Notes under the pieces: generated by a model | The model's input: the letters and a program-made list of their open reading frames with translations, nothing else | What the model was told of the DNA's origin: nothing | Database searches by the model: none | From: CALAGJ01 sp964293305 | GTDB taxonomy: Bacteria > Bacteroidota > Bacteroidia > Chitinophagales > Chitinophagaceae | DNA length: 64,000 bases | Assembly (NCBI GenBank): GCA_964293305.1 | Contig: CAXYYO010000002.1 | Span: forward strand, 1 to 64,000 | Direction of reading: 5' to 3' | Position numbers and translations under genes: made by a program | In this document: piece by piece, positions 42,058 through 50,696 of the stretch | Position numbering within the stretch: the stretch's first letter is position 1 | Layout: each line of letters starts with the position of its first letter

Positions 42058-45012
42058 TTACTCCACCAATACAAAGCCTGCCCATTTATAAGGTTCGGCT
42101 TTATATTTTTCGGTCATCGTTTTTTGTGTATCAGCAAATGAAGTGTGGATGTCTTTTTTTTCTTTTAGCCATTTACTGTAGAACAGTGTCATGAATTCCA
42201 TTGTTGCTTTATCGGGTACCTGCCAGAGTGTGAGTATAAGTTTCCTTACGCCTGCACTTTTAAATCCACGCTGCAGGCCAAAAACCCCTTCGCTGCCATC
42301 AATATCGCCGAGGCCGCTTTCGCAGGCACTAAGTACAGCGAGCTCTGTTTTGCTTAAGTCCATTTGTGCAATTTCGTATGCGGTTACAATACCATCTTCG
42401 CAGTTTGGCACGTCAATATTTTTGTTCCATTTAAGGTTGGCACCAGCCAGTGCAATACCGCTTCGCAACATTGGGTCTTCTATCAAACTAAAATTGGTTT
42501 GGTTAGGGTCTTCGGTGTTTTTTTTATTTTTATGGGGCAGGTAAAATCCATGCGTGGCAATATGCAGCACAGAAGGTGAATTGCCATCCATTTTTTTAAA
42601 CACTTCTTCTGTTGCGTTTTTCCCTGTATAAACATTTGTTACAATGGTTGCAGCGGTAGATGTAGCAGTGATGCTGTCTACTTCTGTAAGTGTTGAGGGC
42701 AAGTATTGAAAACTTTTAGTTGGTTTATCGGTACTACGCATAATGGTAGTGGTATAAATATTGGCATTGCCTAAGCCACTGTCAGTAATATTGGCGGCAA
42801 AACTGATACTATCTGCATTATACTGTATACCACCCATGAGCGCAATATCATTTAATAGCATTGTAGGTTCTTGCACCACAATATTTTTGGTGCTGCCCAT
42901 TTGCACTAATTTATATTTGCTACTGATGGTTTTACTGGTAGCTGCGAAAGGAATAGCGGCAAGCGCCACCTGGTTTAAAATACCCGAAGGCGAATAATAA
43001 ACGGTGTTTATGCCCTCCAATTGCGGTGCTATTTTTTCCCAAATAAGGTTGTATAATTTGTCGCCGTATTGCTGTTGTTTTGATGATAGTATTTTTGAAT
43101 TACTGTAGAGTAGATTGGGATGCACAGTAAACAGTAAATTTTTTAACTGCTTTTCTTCAAAAAGATACACCCAGTGCGGAATAGAATCTTTCTCTGTTAA
43201 AATGATGGCAGCGTAGAGTGTGCTGTCTGTTAAGCCATTTCTGCTAAAATACCGAAAGCTGATACACTCTATAATAGCTTGTTCATTTGCTAATTGATCT
43301 CTAAAATTTGGAAGTTCAAATTCAGAACTACTAACATAATTTCTAAAAGAGGAAGAAATGGTAGACAGTTGCCTTTCTAAGGCTGTTAATTTTGAAACAG
43401 AGTCCTGAAGGTATTTTGATTGGGCATTCAAAGGCTGCGTGTATTGCTTAGAAATATAAGATCTCAAAGAAATCCATCTCACCTTTAGAGCTTGCACTGA
43501 ACTGTCTTTACTTTCAAATGCCGTTTTTAGCACCCTGGCCAATTCATTCAAAGACAAAGATTTCATAAAAACAGAATACCCAATGGCCCACTCACCCCTT
43601 CGCTTATCAGTTTGCCTTTGCAGCAAGGAATAATAGACATCACCGGCAGTTGAAAACTTTCTGATCAGTTTGTTTCTTTCTGCCTCGGTGTAAATGGTAA
43701 GGGAAGAAATAAGGTAATCCTTAATTAGTTTTATGTTTTCAGCGGCATACTTTATTGCTGTTGCATCATCCCCGTTTTCAATGTAAGCCCTAATTATGGC
43801 ATCCAAGGTTTCTAAGTAAGAAATATGATGAATTCCGAATACTTCTTTGCGCAAATTCAACGCTTTATGATAATAGAGTAATGCAGAGTCGTAATTCTTA
43901 ATCCTGTAAAAAGTAGTACCGTAATTGTGCATAAACGTTGCCACAAACTGACGCTCAAAAACGGGATTATCAATAGATCTGTTTAATAATGCGCTTTGAT
44001 AGTCGAGTGCAATGGTATATTTACCCAAATCCGAATACAACATGCCGAGATTGTTTTCTGAAAAAGCAAACCATAGATTCTTAGTACCTGCAATACTTTG
44101 CCTTATTCTTGCTGCTTCCAAAAGATATTCTTCTGCTTTTTGAAACTGCTGCTTTCTGCCATAAAAATTACCCAGATGATTCAAGGTCCAGGCATAATCC
44201 AATGGCTTTTCGGCAATATAAATTCGCTTATATTGTAAGAGATTTTCATTGATGGATATGGCTTTGTCCACATCTCCTATTATATTATAAAAATACGCAA
44301 TGTTATTAACAATATCTCTGTACTCTTTTATATAATAATGCGTTGTATCTGATGGTTCATCCATGTACTTTTCATAGGTAGCAATCGCCTTTTCATACTG
44401 GCCAAGTTTATGATAGGAAATACCAAGTTCGTTAATAAAATAAAAATAGAATGTATCGGCTCTTGAGTATTTAGTAAGGTACAATTCAGTTAGTTCTTTT
44501 GTAATAGTATTGGCTGTTTCGTAATAACCCTGCGCTGACATAACTTGTACAACATTCAATTTCGCATAATACCATTCTTCACACGAATCGAGATTCATCA
44601 AATGGTAACTATGTATAATACCGTTAAAAGTTGCATAGGCATTCTCAAACTGCCCCACTGTATTTTGATATATCCCGGCATTGAAAAGGTGCTTCAGGTA
44701 ATGGTTATTCAAAGTGTCAAATCGGCTCTTGTATAACTGCCGTGCGGTATCTGAAAATTGAATAGCCTTGTAGGTATCACCCTTTACATACCAAACCCAC
44801 GCAATTTGAAAATACGCATCAACTCTTCCCATCCATGAAATGCTGTCTGTTGCATCAAAACATTGCACTGCTTCCTGGGCTAATTGCATCGCATAATCTA
44901 CTTCTAATGTTTCAGTAAGTAGTTTCGAGCGTTGGATCAGGATACCACAATCCTGTGCCATTGCATTCAAAGAAAAAAACAACACAAAAACGATAATTAT
45001 ATTTTTTTTCAC
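42058..45012 (-). CDS. Exported TPR protein with CHAT caspase-like protease domain
   Basis: A 984-residue protein. It has a signal peptide (MKKNIIIVFVLFFSLNAMAQ), then tetratricopeptide repeats over about 25-430 (YEKAIATYEKYMDEP, YTIALDYQSALLN), a helical linker, and a C-terminal CHAT domain (about 680-984). The caspase-like dyad is present: His in VLHIATHGFYLPH and Cys in AVLSACESGLGDIDGSEG. It is probably periplasmic, where the TPR part would receive a signal and the protease would cut a partner. It faces the sigma/anti-sigma pair and may be their output or input. Activity and substrate are inference. Confidence 0.9.
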   Translation of the reverse strand: MKKNIIIVFVLFFSLNAMAQDCGILIQRSKLLTETLEVDYAMQLAQEAVQCFDATDSISWMGRVDAYFQIAWVWYVKGDTYKAIQFSDTARQLYKSRFDTLNNHYLKHLFNAGIYQNTVGQFENAYATFNGIIHSYHLMNLDSCEEWYYAKLNVVQVMSAQGYYETANTITKELTELYLTKYSRADTFYFYFINELGISYHKLGQYEKAIATYEKYMDEPSDTTHYYIKEYRDIVNNIAYFYNIIGDVDKAISINENLLQYKRIYIAEKPLDYAWTLNHLGNFYGRKQQFQKAEEYLLEAARIRQSIAGTKNLWFAFSENNLGMLYSDLGKYTIALDYQSALLNRSIDNPVFERQFVATFMHNYGTTFYRIKNYDSALLYYHKALNLRKEVFGIHHISYLETLDAIIRAYIENGDDATAIKYAAENIKLIKDYLISSLTIYTEAERNKLIRKFSTAGDVYYSLLQRQTDKRRGEWAIGYSVFMKSLSLNELARVLKTAFESKDSSVQALKVRWISLRSYISKQYTQPLNAQSKYLQDSVSKLTALERQLSTISSSFRNYVSSSEFELPNFRDQLANEQAIIECISFRYFSRNGLTDSTLYAAIILTEKDSIPHWVYLFEEKQLKNLLFTVHPNLLYSNSKILSSKQQQYGDKLYNLIWEKIAPQLEGINTVYYSPSGILNQVALAAIPFAATSKTISSKYKLVQMGSTKNIVVQEPTMLLNDIALMGGIQYNADSISFAANITDSGLGNANIYTTTIMRSTDKPTKSFQYLPSTLTEVDSITATSTAATIVTNVYTGKNATEEVFKKMDGNSPSVLHIATHGFYLPHKNKKNTEDPNQTNFSLIEDPMLRSGIALAGANLKWNKNIDVPNCEDGIVTAYEIAQMDLSKTELAVLSACESGLGDIDGSEGVFGLQRGFKSAGVRKLILTLWQVPDKATMEFMTLFYSKWLKEKKDIHTSFADTQKTMTEKYKAEPYKWAGFVLVE

Positions 45013-45064
45013 GAGCTTAAAATTAGTTTGGCTAATATAGGAGTTTATTCATTAAAAATACATA

Positions 45065-45095
45065 GAGCAGGCAGCATTTAGAATGCTGCCTGCTC
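45065..45095. terminator. Perfect 14-bp inverted repeat, probable terminator
   Basis: GAGCAGGCAGCATT-TAG-AATGCTGCCTGCTC. It lies downstream of the T9SS-domain remnant on the minus strand, as terminators do after the intact T9SS genes. The T run is weak. Confidence 0.6.
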
Positions 45096-45149
45096 CATTC
45101 TTATTTCTCCCTTTTCATAAAGTGATGCCTTTTGGAAGGCTGGAACTTT

Positions 45150-45235
45150 TTACTCTTTCACCATCTTTAACATCACTTCTTATTTTTCATCTTCTACTCG
45201 CACCAAATATGTATCTTCTTCGAGGTAATAAATTT
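45150..45235 (-). pseudogene. Remnant of a T9SS C-terminal sorting domain
   Basis: The minus strand encodes YLEEDTYLVRVEDEK, a TAA, then EVMLKMVKE and a final TAA. The intact proteins at 46281 and 49326 end in SGTYLVQVKDEKESVVVKMV-KE and SGTYMVLVKDEKETVVVKMV-KE, so this is the last ~25 codons of a lost exported protein. The rest of that gene is gone, apparently replaced by the toxin-antitoxin island. Confidence 0.65.
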
Positions 45236-45256
45236 AGATGACAATTATGTTAATAA

Positions 45257-45622
45257 TTAAGTGGATGGCAAAAATATCTCTGCCGGCAACTTAAAATATT
45301 TTTTAAGCCTTTGTGCTGTTTTCAGGGTTATTTCCCGGTGGCCTGAAAGAATTGATGATACATGGCCCTTATTACCCAAAATAGGTTCAAGATCTTTTGC
45401 TTTAATACACTCTTCCTGCATTTTTATTTTTATAAGCTCTATCGGGTTTATATAGGGTATCAGTATACGCTTATCATTATAATACTTTACCAATAGCAGC
45501 AGCAATGCAGGTTCATCTGCATCGGGGCTGTTATCGGCGGCATTAAAAATAGTCAGGGTACGTTTTATTGCTTTTTTGACGTTTAGCTTTTGGATAGTAG
45601 TTTCTGTATATTTGTGTTGCAA
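45257..45622 (-). CDS. HigA-like HTH antitoxin/regulator
   Basis: A DNA-binding protein of about 121 residues resembling the HigA/XRE antitoxin group. It has a helical N-terminal part (ADEPALLLLLVKYYNDKRIL), the linker PYINPIELIKIKMQEECI, and an HTH KAKDLEPILGNKGHVSSIL with SGHREITLKTAQRLKKYFKL. There is no ATG where expected. I propose TTG 45622, which leaves only 13 nt to the divergent antitoxin start; the open frame extends further upstream to 45733. No HigB toxin is adjacent, so it may be an orphan or may regulate the PIN operon. Confidence 0.65.
   Translation of the reverse strand: MQHKYTETTIQKLNVKKAIKRTLTIFNAADNSPDADEPALLLLLVKYYNDKRILIPYINPIELIKIKMQEECIKAKDLEPILGNKGHVSSILSGHREITLKTAQRLKKYFKLPAEIFLPST
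45607..45614 (+). promoter_or_regulatory. -7 box TATATTTG for toxin-antitoxin operon
   Basis: An exact TAnnTTTG match 21 nt before the antitoxin ATG. TTTG motifs upstream (45575, 45589) have non-ideal spacing. The box lies inside the divergent HTH gene's start region. Confidence 0.4.
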
Positions 45623-45635
45623 CAAAAAAAGAAAT

Positions 45636-45821
45636 ATGGGTACTATTCTTAAAATAAAAAAAGAAACTTCATTAGAAGATTCCCGTAAAGCTTTGGAAAA
45701 ACTGCAAAAAACACGCAGTAAAAAAACAGGCAAAACCCTGAAGGATTTTTATGGTAAAATGCCCGGCATATTTGGCGATGGCCTTATGTATCAAAAAAAA
45801 TTAAGGGATGAGTGGCAATAA
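45636..45821 (+). CDS. Small antitoxin of PIN toxin
   Basis: A 61-residue basic protein (GTILKIKKETSLEDSRKALE, GKTLKDFYGKMPGIFGDGL) overlapping the PIN-domain gene start by 14 nt. By size, order and overlap it is the antitoxin of a VapBC-type module, although the sequence family is not one I can name. Start 45636 was chosen because the frame upstream (from 45576) crosses the -7 box. Confidence 0.75.
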   Translation: MGTILKIKKETSLEDSRKALEKLQKTRSKKTGKTLKDFYGKMPGIFGDGLMYQKKLRDEWQ

Positions 45822-46176
45822 ATATCTTGCAGATACGAATGCTTTTATATTTTTATTAGATAAGCATCCGGCGCTTGAACCTTTATTGGAAAGTGAATGG
45901 CTTTTTTCCTTTATTTCCGAAATAGAATTACTTGGCAAACCCGGAATGCAATCTGCCGAAAGCAGGCAGATACGTGCATTACTCTCTGCCTGTACAAAAA
46001 TTTTCCATATAGAAGCGATTAATGAAATTACTATTTCACTAAAACAGCAATATAAGATTAAATTACCCGATGCATTAATAGCCGCTACTGCCTTGTATTG
46101 CAATGTGCCACTCATAAGTTTTGATAAAGGGTTTGCCCGTATAAAGCAACTTGATTTAATACTACCTGAATTATAA
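45808..46176 (+). CDS. PIN-domain (VapC-like) ribonuclease toxin
   Basis: A 122-residue PIN-domain nuclease. The acidic residues that bind metal are visible: Asp in YLADTNAFIFLLD near the N-terminus, Glu in FSFISEIELLGKPG, Asp in LPDALIAATAL and Asp in LISFDKGFARI. VapC toxins cleave tRNA or rRNA; the target here is unknown. It is the second gene of the operon with the overlapping small antitoxin. It ends before a long hairpin shared with the convergent S74 gene. Confidence 0.9.
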   Translation: MSGNKYLADTNAFIFLLDKHPALEPLLESEWLFSFISEIELLGKPGMQSAESRQIRALLSACTKIFHIEAINEITISLKQQYKIKLPDALIAATALYCNVPLISFDKGFARIKQLDLILPEL

Positions 46177-46194
46177 ACTTAAATGATTACTAAT

Positions 46195-46229
46195 TAAAAA
46201 ATCAGCCCCGCAAATTGCGTGGCTGATTT
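46195..46229. terminator. Long hairpin terminator, shared by convergent genes
   Basis: AAATCAGCC-c-CGCAA-a-TTGCG-t-GGCTGATTT, nearly 15 bp of stem. On the minus strand it is followed by T6, as expected after the S74 gene; on the plus strand it follows the PIN toxin. Confidence 0.8.
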
Positions 46230-46280
46230 GATGAACAGGCTTTTATATTCCCCACTTTAGGGTTGGAGCCTTGTTGGGGT

Positions 46281-49235
46281 TTACTCCTTCACCATTTTCA
46301 CCACCACACTCTCTTTTTCATCTTTTACCTGCACCAAATAAGTTCCGGAGGCGAGGTTTTGTATGGGGATAGAAATTTTTGTGGACGATGTTTTGCCGCT
46401 TTGCCAGATTTGCTTGCCACTTAAATCCACTAGTGTTACTAATGCTGCTCCTGTACTATTAGTAATAGTTATATAAACAACATTATTTGCGGGGTTTGGT
46501 GCAACAGAAGCTGACAAGCTTTTACCTATCGTTGTTATTTCTGATGATTGGGATTGGGAATTTATATTTTGGTTAAGCAAAAGCAATTTTAAGTCGTCAA
46601 TCTGTTTTTGAAGGTTATCATTTATTTTTTGTTGTGCTGCCAGGGCTGCATCTTTTTCATCATTTGCTTTACTTAATTCCTGTACTGCTTTTACAAGCGG
46701 CACTACAAATTCGCTATAGCGTAGGCCGTACAAATCCTTATCATTTTTAGGTGCATCTACCCCATCAAAATCGTAGTTAAGCGATTTAGCTGCTTTTTCT
46801 ACATCCTGTGCTATAAAACCTGTGCAAATTGTACGGGAAGCATCTGCTATAGCCTGTACATCGTCTTTAGGCATCTTTGGCGTTATTGTTCTACCGTGAA
46901 TTTCTTTTGTAACGGGTTTGCGTTCAAATACTTTGTTTATACCAGCCACATCAAGGGTGTATGTTATTGGTTTTAGTTTATTTATAAAAGCAAGGCCGGG
47001 TACATTCTCTTTTATATTTTTTTTGTAGCGGCCATCGCTAAGGTTTGTCCATGCTTTATAGCCACCAATGCTGGTTATTGCTGTATTGCCTATACGTACC
47101 TGGTTACTGGCTGTAATTGTGGCTCCATTGCCAAGTGCAGAGGAATTTGTAATATTATTAATTGTAGCATCTGCGTAACTTCCGATAAGAGTATTATATC
47201 CATTTACGTTTCTTGGGTTATATAATGTATTATATCCAATTACTGTGTTATAACCGACTGTAATATCATCACCGCTAAATGAGAATACTCCTATAGAAAT
47301 GTTTCCATCCTTTTTAACCCCAAGGCCGGAAAGATATCCTATTGAAGTGTTCTCATTACCTGAAGAATTATCAGTACCGGCACCGGCAAATTCTCCCAGT
47401 GCAGTATTGTATGACCCAGTTGTGTTTGTGTTCATAGCTGCAATGCCAATTGCAACATTCTCGATTCCTGTGGTATTTGCCGATAAAGCACTAATACCAT
47501 TTGCTATATTATCATTTCCCGTTGTATTGGAATACAGCGACTGAAGACCGGTTGCTATATTGTAAGCACCGGTTGTATTAGAATGAAGCGATTGATCCCC
47601 AACTGCTATATTTTCATATCCAGTGGTATTGGAATTCAATGAAGAATAACCAACTGCTATATTATCATAACCTGTTGTATTTTTATATAGAGCATAACTC
47701 CCACTTGCTATATTGGCATACCCTGTTGTGTTGGAATACAGCGATTTTATACCACTTGCTATATTATAATTTCCTGTTGTATTAGAATGAAGTGCAGCAT
47801 CACCACTTGCTATATTATCGTTACCAGTGGTATTAGCAGATAATGCACTAAAACCATTAGCTATATTCCTGCTTCCAATCGTATTATAGTAAAGTGCTCC
47901 ACCGCCATTTGCTATATTAAAGCTACCAGTAGTATTGGATCTAAGTGCTCCCGAACCTACTGCTATATTATAATCACCATCCGTATTAGAAAATAAAGTT
48001 GATGGCCCATTTGCTATGTTATAGGCTCCAGTGGTATTAGAAAATAGAGCATTGTAACCATTTGCAATATTATATATGCCTGTTGTATTTGAGTAAAGCG
48101 ACTGATAGCCACTTGCTATATTATAACTTCCTGTTGTATTTGAATACAAGGCCTGCGTTCCCTGGGCTAGATTAAAATTACCAATGGTATTGCTAAAAAG
48201 GGTAAAAAGACCTTGCGCAACATTGTTTGACCCTGTAGTATTGTTGTACAGGGAGTTTGTGCCCTGTGCAACGTTTGAATTTCCTGTAGTATTAAATAAT
48301 AAAGACCTGGTACCAACAGCCACATTGTCAAAACCCGTTGTGTTTGCATTTAATGCACTATAGCCGATACCAATATTTGTGTTGCCTGTTGTATTTGCGT
48401 AAAGAGCCTGATAACCGCTTGCCAAATTATAACTGCCGGTTGTATTTGAATACAGGGCCTGGGTGCCCAATGCAATATTAAAGGTACCTGTGGTATTGTT
48501 ATATAATGTAAATAACCCCTGCGCTATATTGTTAGAGCCGCTGGTATTAAATGAAAGCGAATTAGTGCCCAATGCAACATTGGAATTTCCAATGGTATTT
48601 TTTGCCATTGCGCTTGTACCAACAGCAATATTATCAAAACCGGAAGTGTTGTTCTTCAATGCACTGTAGCCAATACCAATATTTGTATTGCCCAAAGTAT
48701 TAGAGTCAAGCGCATATTTGCCAATGCCAATATTATAATTTCCGGTAATATTCAAAAGCAAAGCAGAGTCACCTAATGCTATATTTCCCATACCTGCACT
48801 GTTACTAAATAAAGCCGACCTGCCAACTGCAGTATTCCCTCGCCGCAGGTACTGTACCCTTGTGTTGGCATTAAATATGTCGCCGGTAGCACCATCTATA
48901 GCAAATACTGCATTGGCGTTAGCATCACGAAATTCGTATTTGCCGCCTGTTTGGTTAAAATACAAACCAAAATTTGGGTTTGCAGCCAAGCGAAAAGCAT
49001 AGCTGTTACCAGCTACTGAATAATAAGCGCTGCCTGTAAAACTTAAATTGCCTGTAGCGCTATCTACTTTGGTATAGTTAGCCGTTGTACCAATTCTCGC
49101 CCCACCTTTTACCTGTAGGCTTGCAGCAGGGTTGGTTGTATATATTCCTGCACGGCCAGTGGCAGGGAAAATGTTTTGTGCATTTGTAATGCTAATAACG
49201 TTTATCAGCAAGAGAGATAGTAATACCTTTTTCAT
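46281..49235 (-). CDS. T9SS surface protein with 17-residue repeats and S74 chaperone domain
   Basis: A 984-residue exported, probably trimeric fibre-like protein. It has a signal peptide (MKKVLLSLLLINVISITNAQ), a head region (about 25-140), then 28 tandem 17-residue repeats (about 145-620) of the form NTTG-xx-NIA-x-G-xxx-LYS, like YadA-type head repeats. An intramolecular chaperone Peptidase_S74 domain (about 735-870: SDGRYKKNIKENVPGLAFIN, TGFIAQDVEKAAKSL) follows, with a coiled coil (about 860-900) and a T9SS sorting domain ending VVVKMVKE. S74 domains normally trimerise and cleave themselves off, so placement before a sorting domain is noteworthy. Units 3-8 and 9-14 are a block duplication. 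Confidence 0.92.
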   Translation of the reverse strand: MKKVLLSLLLINVISITNAQNIFPATGRAGIYTTNPAASLQVKGGARIGTTANYTKVDSATGNLSFTGSAYYSVAGNSYAFRLAANPNFGLYFNQTGGKYEFRDANANAVFAIDGATGDIFNANTRVQYLRRGNTAVGRSALFSNSAGMGNIALGDSALLLNITGNYNIGIGKYALDSNTLGNTNIGIGYSALKNNTSGFDNIAVGTSAMAKNTIGNSNVALGTNSLSFNTSGSNNIAQGLFTLYNNTTGTFNIALGTQALYSNTTGSYNLASGYQALYANTTGNTNIGIGYSALNANTTGFDNVAVGTRSLLFNTTGNSNVAQGTNSLYNNTTGSNNVAQGLFTLFSNTIGNFNLAQGTQALYSNTTGSYNIASGYQSLYSNTTGIYNIANGYNALFSNTTGAYNIANGPSTLFSNTDGDYNIAVGSGALRSNTTGSFNIANGGGALYYNTIGSRNIANGFSALSANTTGNDNIASGDAALHSNTTGNYNIASGIKSLYSNTTGYANIASGSYALYKNTTGYDNIAVGYSSLNSNTTGYENIAVGDQSLHSNTTGAYNIATGLQSLYSNTTGNDNIANGISALSANTTGIENVAIGIAAMNTNTTGSYNTALGEFAGAGTDNSSGNENTSIGYLSGLGVKKDGNISIGVFSFSGDDITVGYNTVIGYNTLYNPRNVNGYNTLIGSYADATINNITNSSALGNGATITASNQVRIGNTAITSIGGYKAWTNLSDGRYKKNIKENVPGLAFINKLKPITYTLDVAGINKVFERKPVTKEIHGRTITPKMPKDDVQAIADASRTICTGFIAQDVEKAAKSLNYDFDGVDAPKNDKDLYGLRYSEFVVPLVKAVQELSKANDEKDAALAAQQKINDNLQKQIDDLKLLLLNQNINSQSQSSEITTIGKSLSASVAPNPANNVVYITITNSTGAALVTLVDLSGKQIWQSGKTSSTKISIPIQNLASGTYLVQVKDEKESVVVKMVKE
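48090..48701 (-). repeat. 306-bp block duplication inside the 51-bp tandem repeat array
   Basis: Six consecutive 17-residue units (48396-48701) are repeated in the same order (48090-48395). Each block runs GNTNIGIGYSAL, FDN-AVGT, NSNVA-GTNSL, SNN-AQGLFTL, FN-A-GTQALYS, SYN-ASGYQ. DNA at 48361 and 48667 shows the same register. Confidence 0.8.
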
Positions 49236-49325
49236 AATTGTACCTTTCGTTTAAATTGTTTAAAATTATTCGCCATATAAACCCAGCAGCCTTTAAGAAC
49301 TAGGGGTTTTTCGTTTGTCGTATAT

Positions 49326-50672
49326 TTACTCCTTCACCATCTTCACCACCACAGTTTCTTTCTCATCTTTTACCAGCACCATATAAGTCCCGGATGCGAG
49401 GGAGGATACCCCAACCATAAAGGGTGCAAAAGCAGCTACCTGTTTTTTGTATGTAGCTACTTGCTTACCTATAGCATCATATATAGATATATCAAAATTG
49501 CCAGTTTTATTGGTGGTAATGTTTATATAATCTTTTGTAGGATTTGGAGACATAGATGCAGTCAAGTGAATGTCTGTCCCTGACTGTTGATTGTTTACAG
49601 TTGCAATACTAGAGTATGTAAAATTACCATCTTTATCTGTTTGCTTTAAGCGATAAAATGAAACCCCAGTGAGAGGTGAATAATCTACAAAACTGTATTT
49701 ATTTGACCCATCTCCTTTACCATTTATATTAGCAAGCATACTAAAATCCTTATTGTTGCTACTACGTTCGAGTGTAAAGTGATCGTTGTTTATTTCATTT
49801 GCAGTAGACCAGTTTATAAATACCTTGTTTTGCTTATGTGCAGCATCGAAAGATAGAAAGATAAGAGGTAAAAGTCCTCCATCATTGAGTTTCATAATTG
49901 TTCTTCCAATATAGTTTAATGCCGCGGTACCTGGGGGATTTACATTTTTACAAACTCCAGTTATATCTATAGTAACCCAACCGTATGGTGGCTTGTCATC
50001 ACCGCAAATCGTTTCAATTGACCCATCGGGCAGACCGTCAATTTTTTTAATTTTTCTACCAATGTAATTTATTGTTGTACTTCCTGTACTTACAGTTTTA
50101 CAAACACCTATTATTTCACTAGTTACCCAACCATATGGAGGAGTATCATCACCACAAATGGTTTCAATTGAACCAGTAGGAAGGTCACTAATTTTTTTAA
50201 TGGTTCTTCCAATAAAGTTAAACGTTGAACTACCTGTACTTACTTTTTTACAAACCCCTGATATATCTATTGTAACCCAACCATCGGGTGGAATGTTATC
50301 TCCACAGATTGTTTCAATTGAACCAGTAGGAAGGTCAATAATTTTTTTAATTTTTCTACCAATGTAGTTTAAAGTTGTACTTCCTGTACTTACAGATTTA
50401 CACACACTTGTTATTTCAGTTGTTACCCAACCATACGGCGGTATATCATCACCACAAACAGTTTCAATTGATCCTGTAGGAAGGTCATCAATTTTTTTAA
50501 TAGTTCTTCCGATATAGTTTAATGTTGTACTTCCAGTACTTACAGTTTTGCAAACCCCTGAAATATCAGTAGTTATATAGCCAAAGGGAGTATTATCACC
50601 ACAAATAGATATAGATTGTGAATATGTTAAATATCCAGAAATGATAAAAAAAAATGTAAATAATTGTTTCAT
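49326..50672 (-). CDS. T9SS protein with five 50-residue CGDD/GW repeats
   Basis: A 448-residue exported protein. It has a signal peptide (MKQLFTFFFIISGYLTYSQS), then five tandem ~50-residue repeats (about 21-270). Each repeat carries an ICGDD-x-PPYGWVT start, GVCK about 20 residues in, STGSTTLNYIGRKIKKI and DLPTGSIE. The two Cys per repeat are conserved and probably disulphide-bonded outside the cell. Then come a fibronectin-like domain (about 275-365, VFINWSTANEINNDHFTLER) and a T9SS sorting domain ending VVVKMVKE. I know no name for this repeat. It is the next-to-last gene of the signalling run, 24 nt after the FHA-protease gene. Confidence 0.85.
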   Translation of the reverse strand: MKQLFTFFFIISGYLTYSQSISICGDNTPFGYITTDISGVCKTVSTGSTTLNYIGRTIKKIDDLPTGSIETVCGDDIPPYGWVTTEITSVCKSVSTGSTTLNYIGRKIKKIIDLPTGSIETICGDNIPPDGWVTIDISGVCKKVSTGSSTFNFIGRTIKKISDLPTGSIETICGDDTPPYGWVTSEIIGVCKTVSTGSTTINYIGRKIKKIDGLPDGSIETICGDDKPPYGWVTIDITGVCKNVNPPGTAALNYIGRTIMKLNDGGLLPLIFLSFDAAHKQNKVFINWSTANEINNDHFTLERSSNNKDFSMLANINGKGDGSNKYSFVDYSPLTGVSFYRLKQTDKDGNFTYSSIATVNNQQSGTDIHLTASMSPNPTKDYINITTNKTGNFDISIYDAIGKQVATYKKQVAAFAPFMVGVSSLASGTYMVLVKDEKETVVVKMVKE

Positions 50673-50696
50673 TGTTTTTTTGATTTTATTCTTATA

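Noticed and set aside
45257..45733. HigA-like gene starting at 45733
   Set aside because: The extra N-terminus is antisense to the antitoxin gene and unlike the family; a start at or below 45622 is more likely.
46900..48850. Regular ~51-bp spaced repeats resembling a CRISPR array
   Set aside because: The period is a multiple of three, the repeats are degenerate, and they translate in one frame into NTTG-type 17-residue units of an exported protein.
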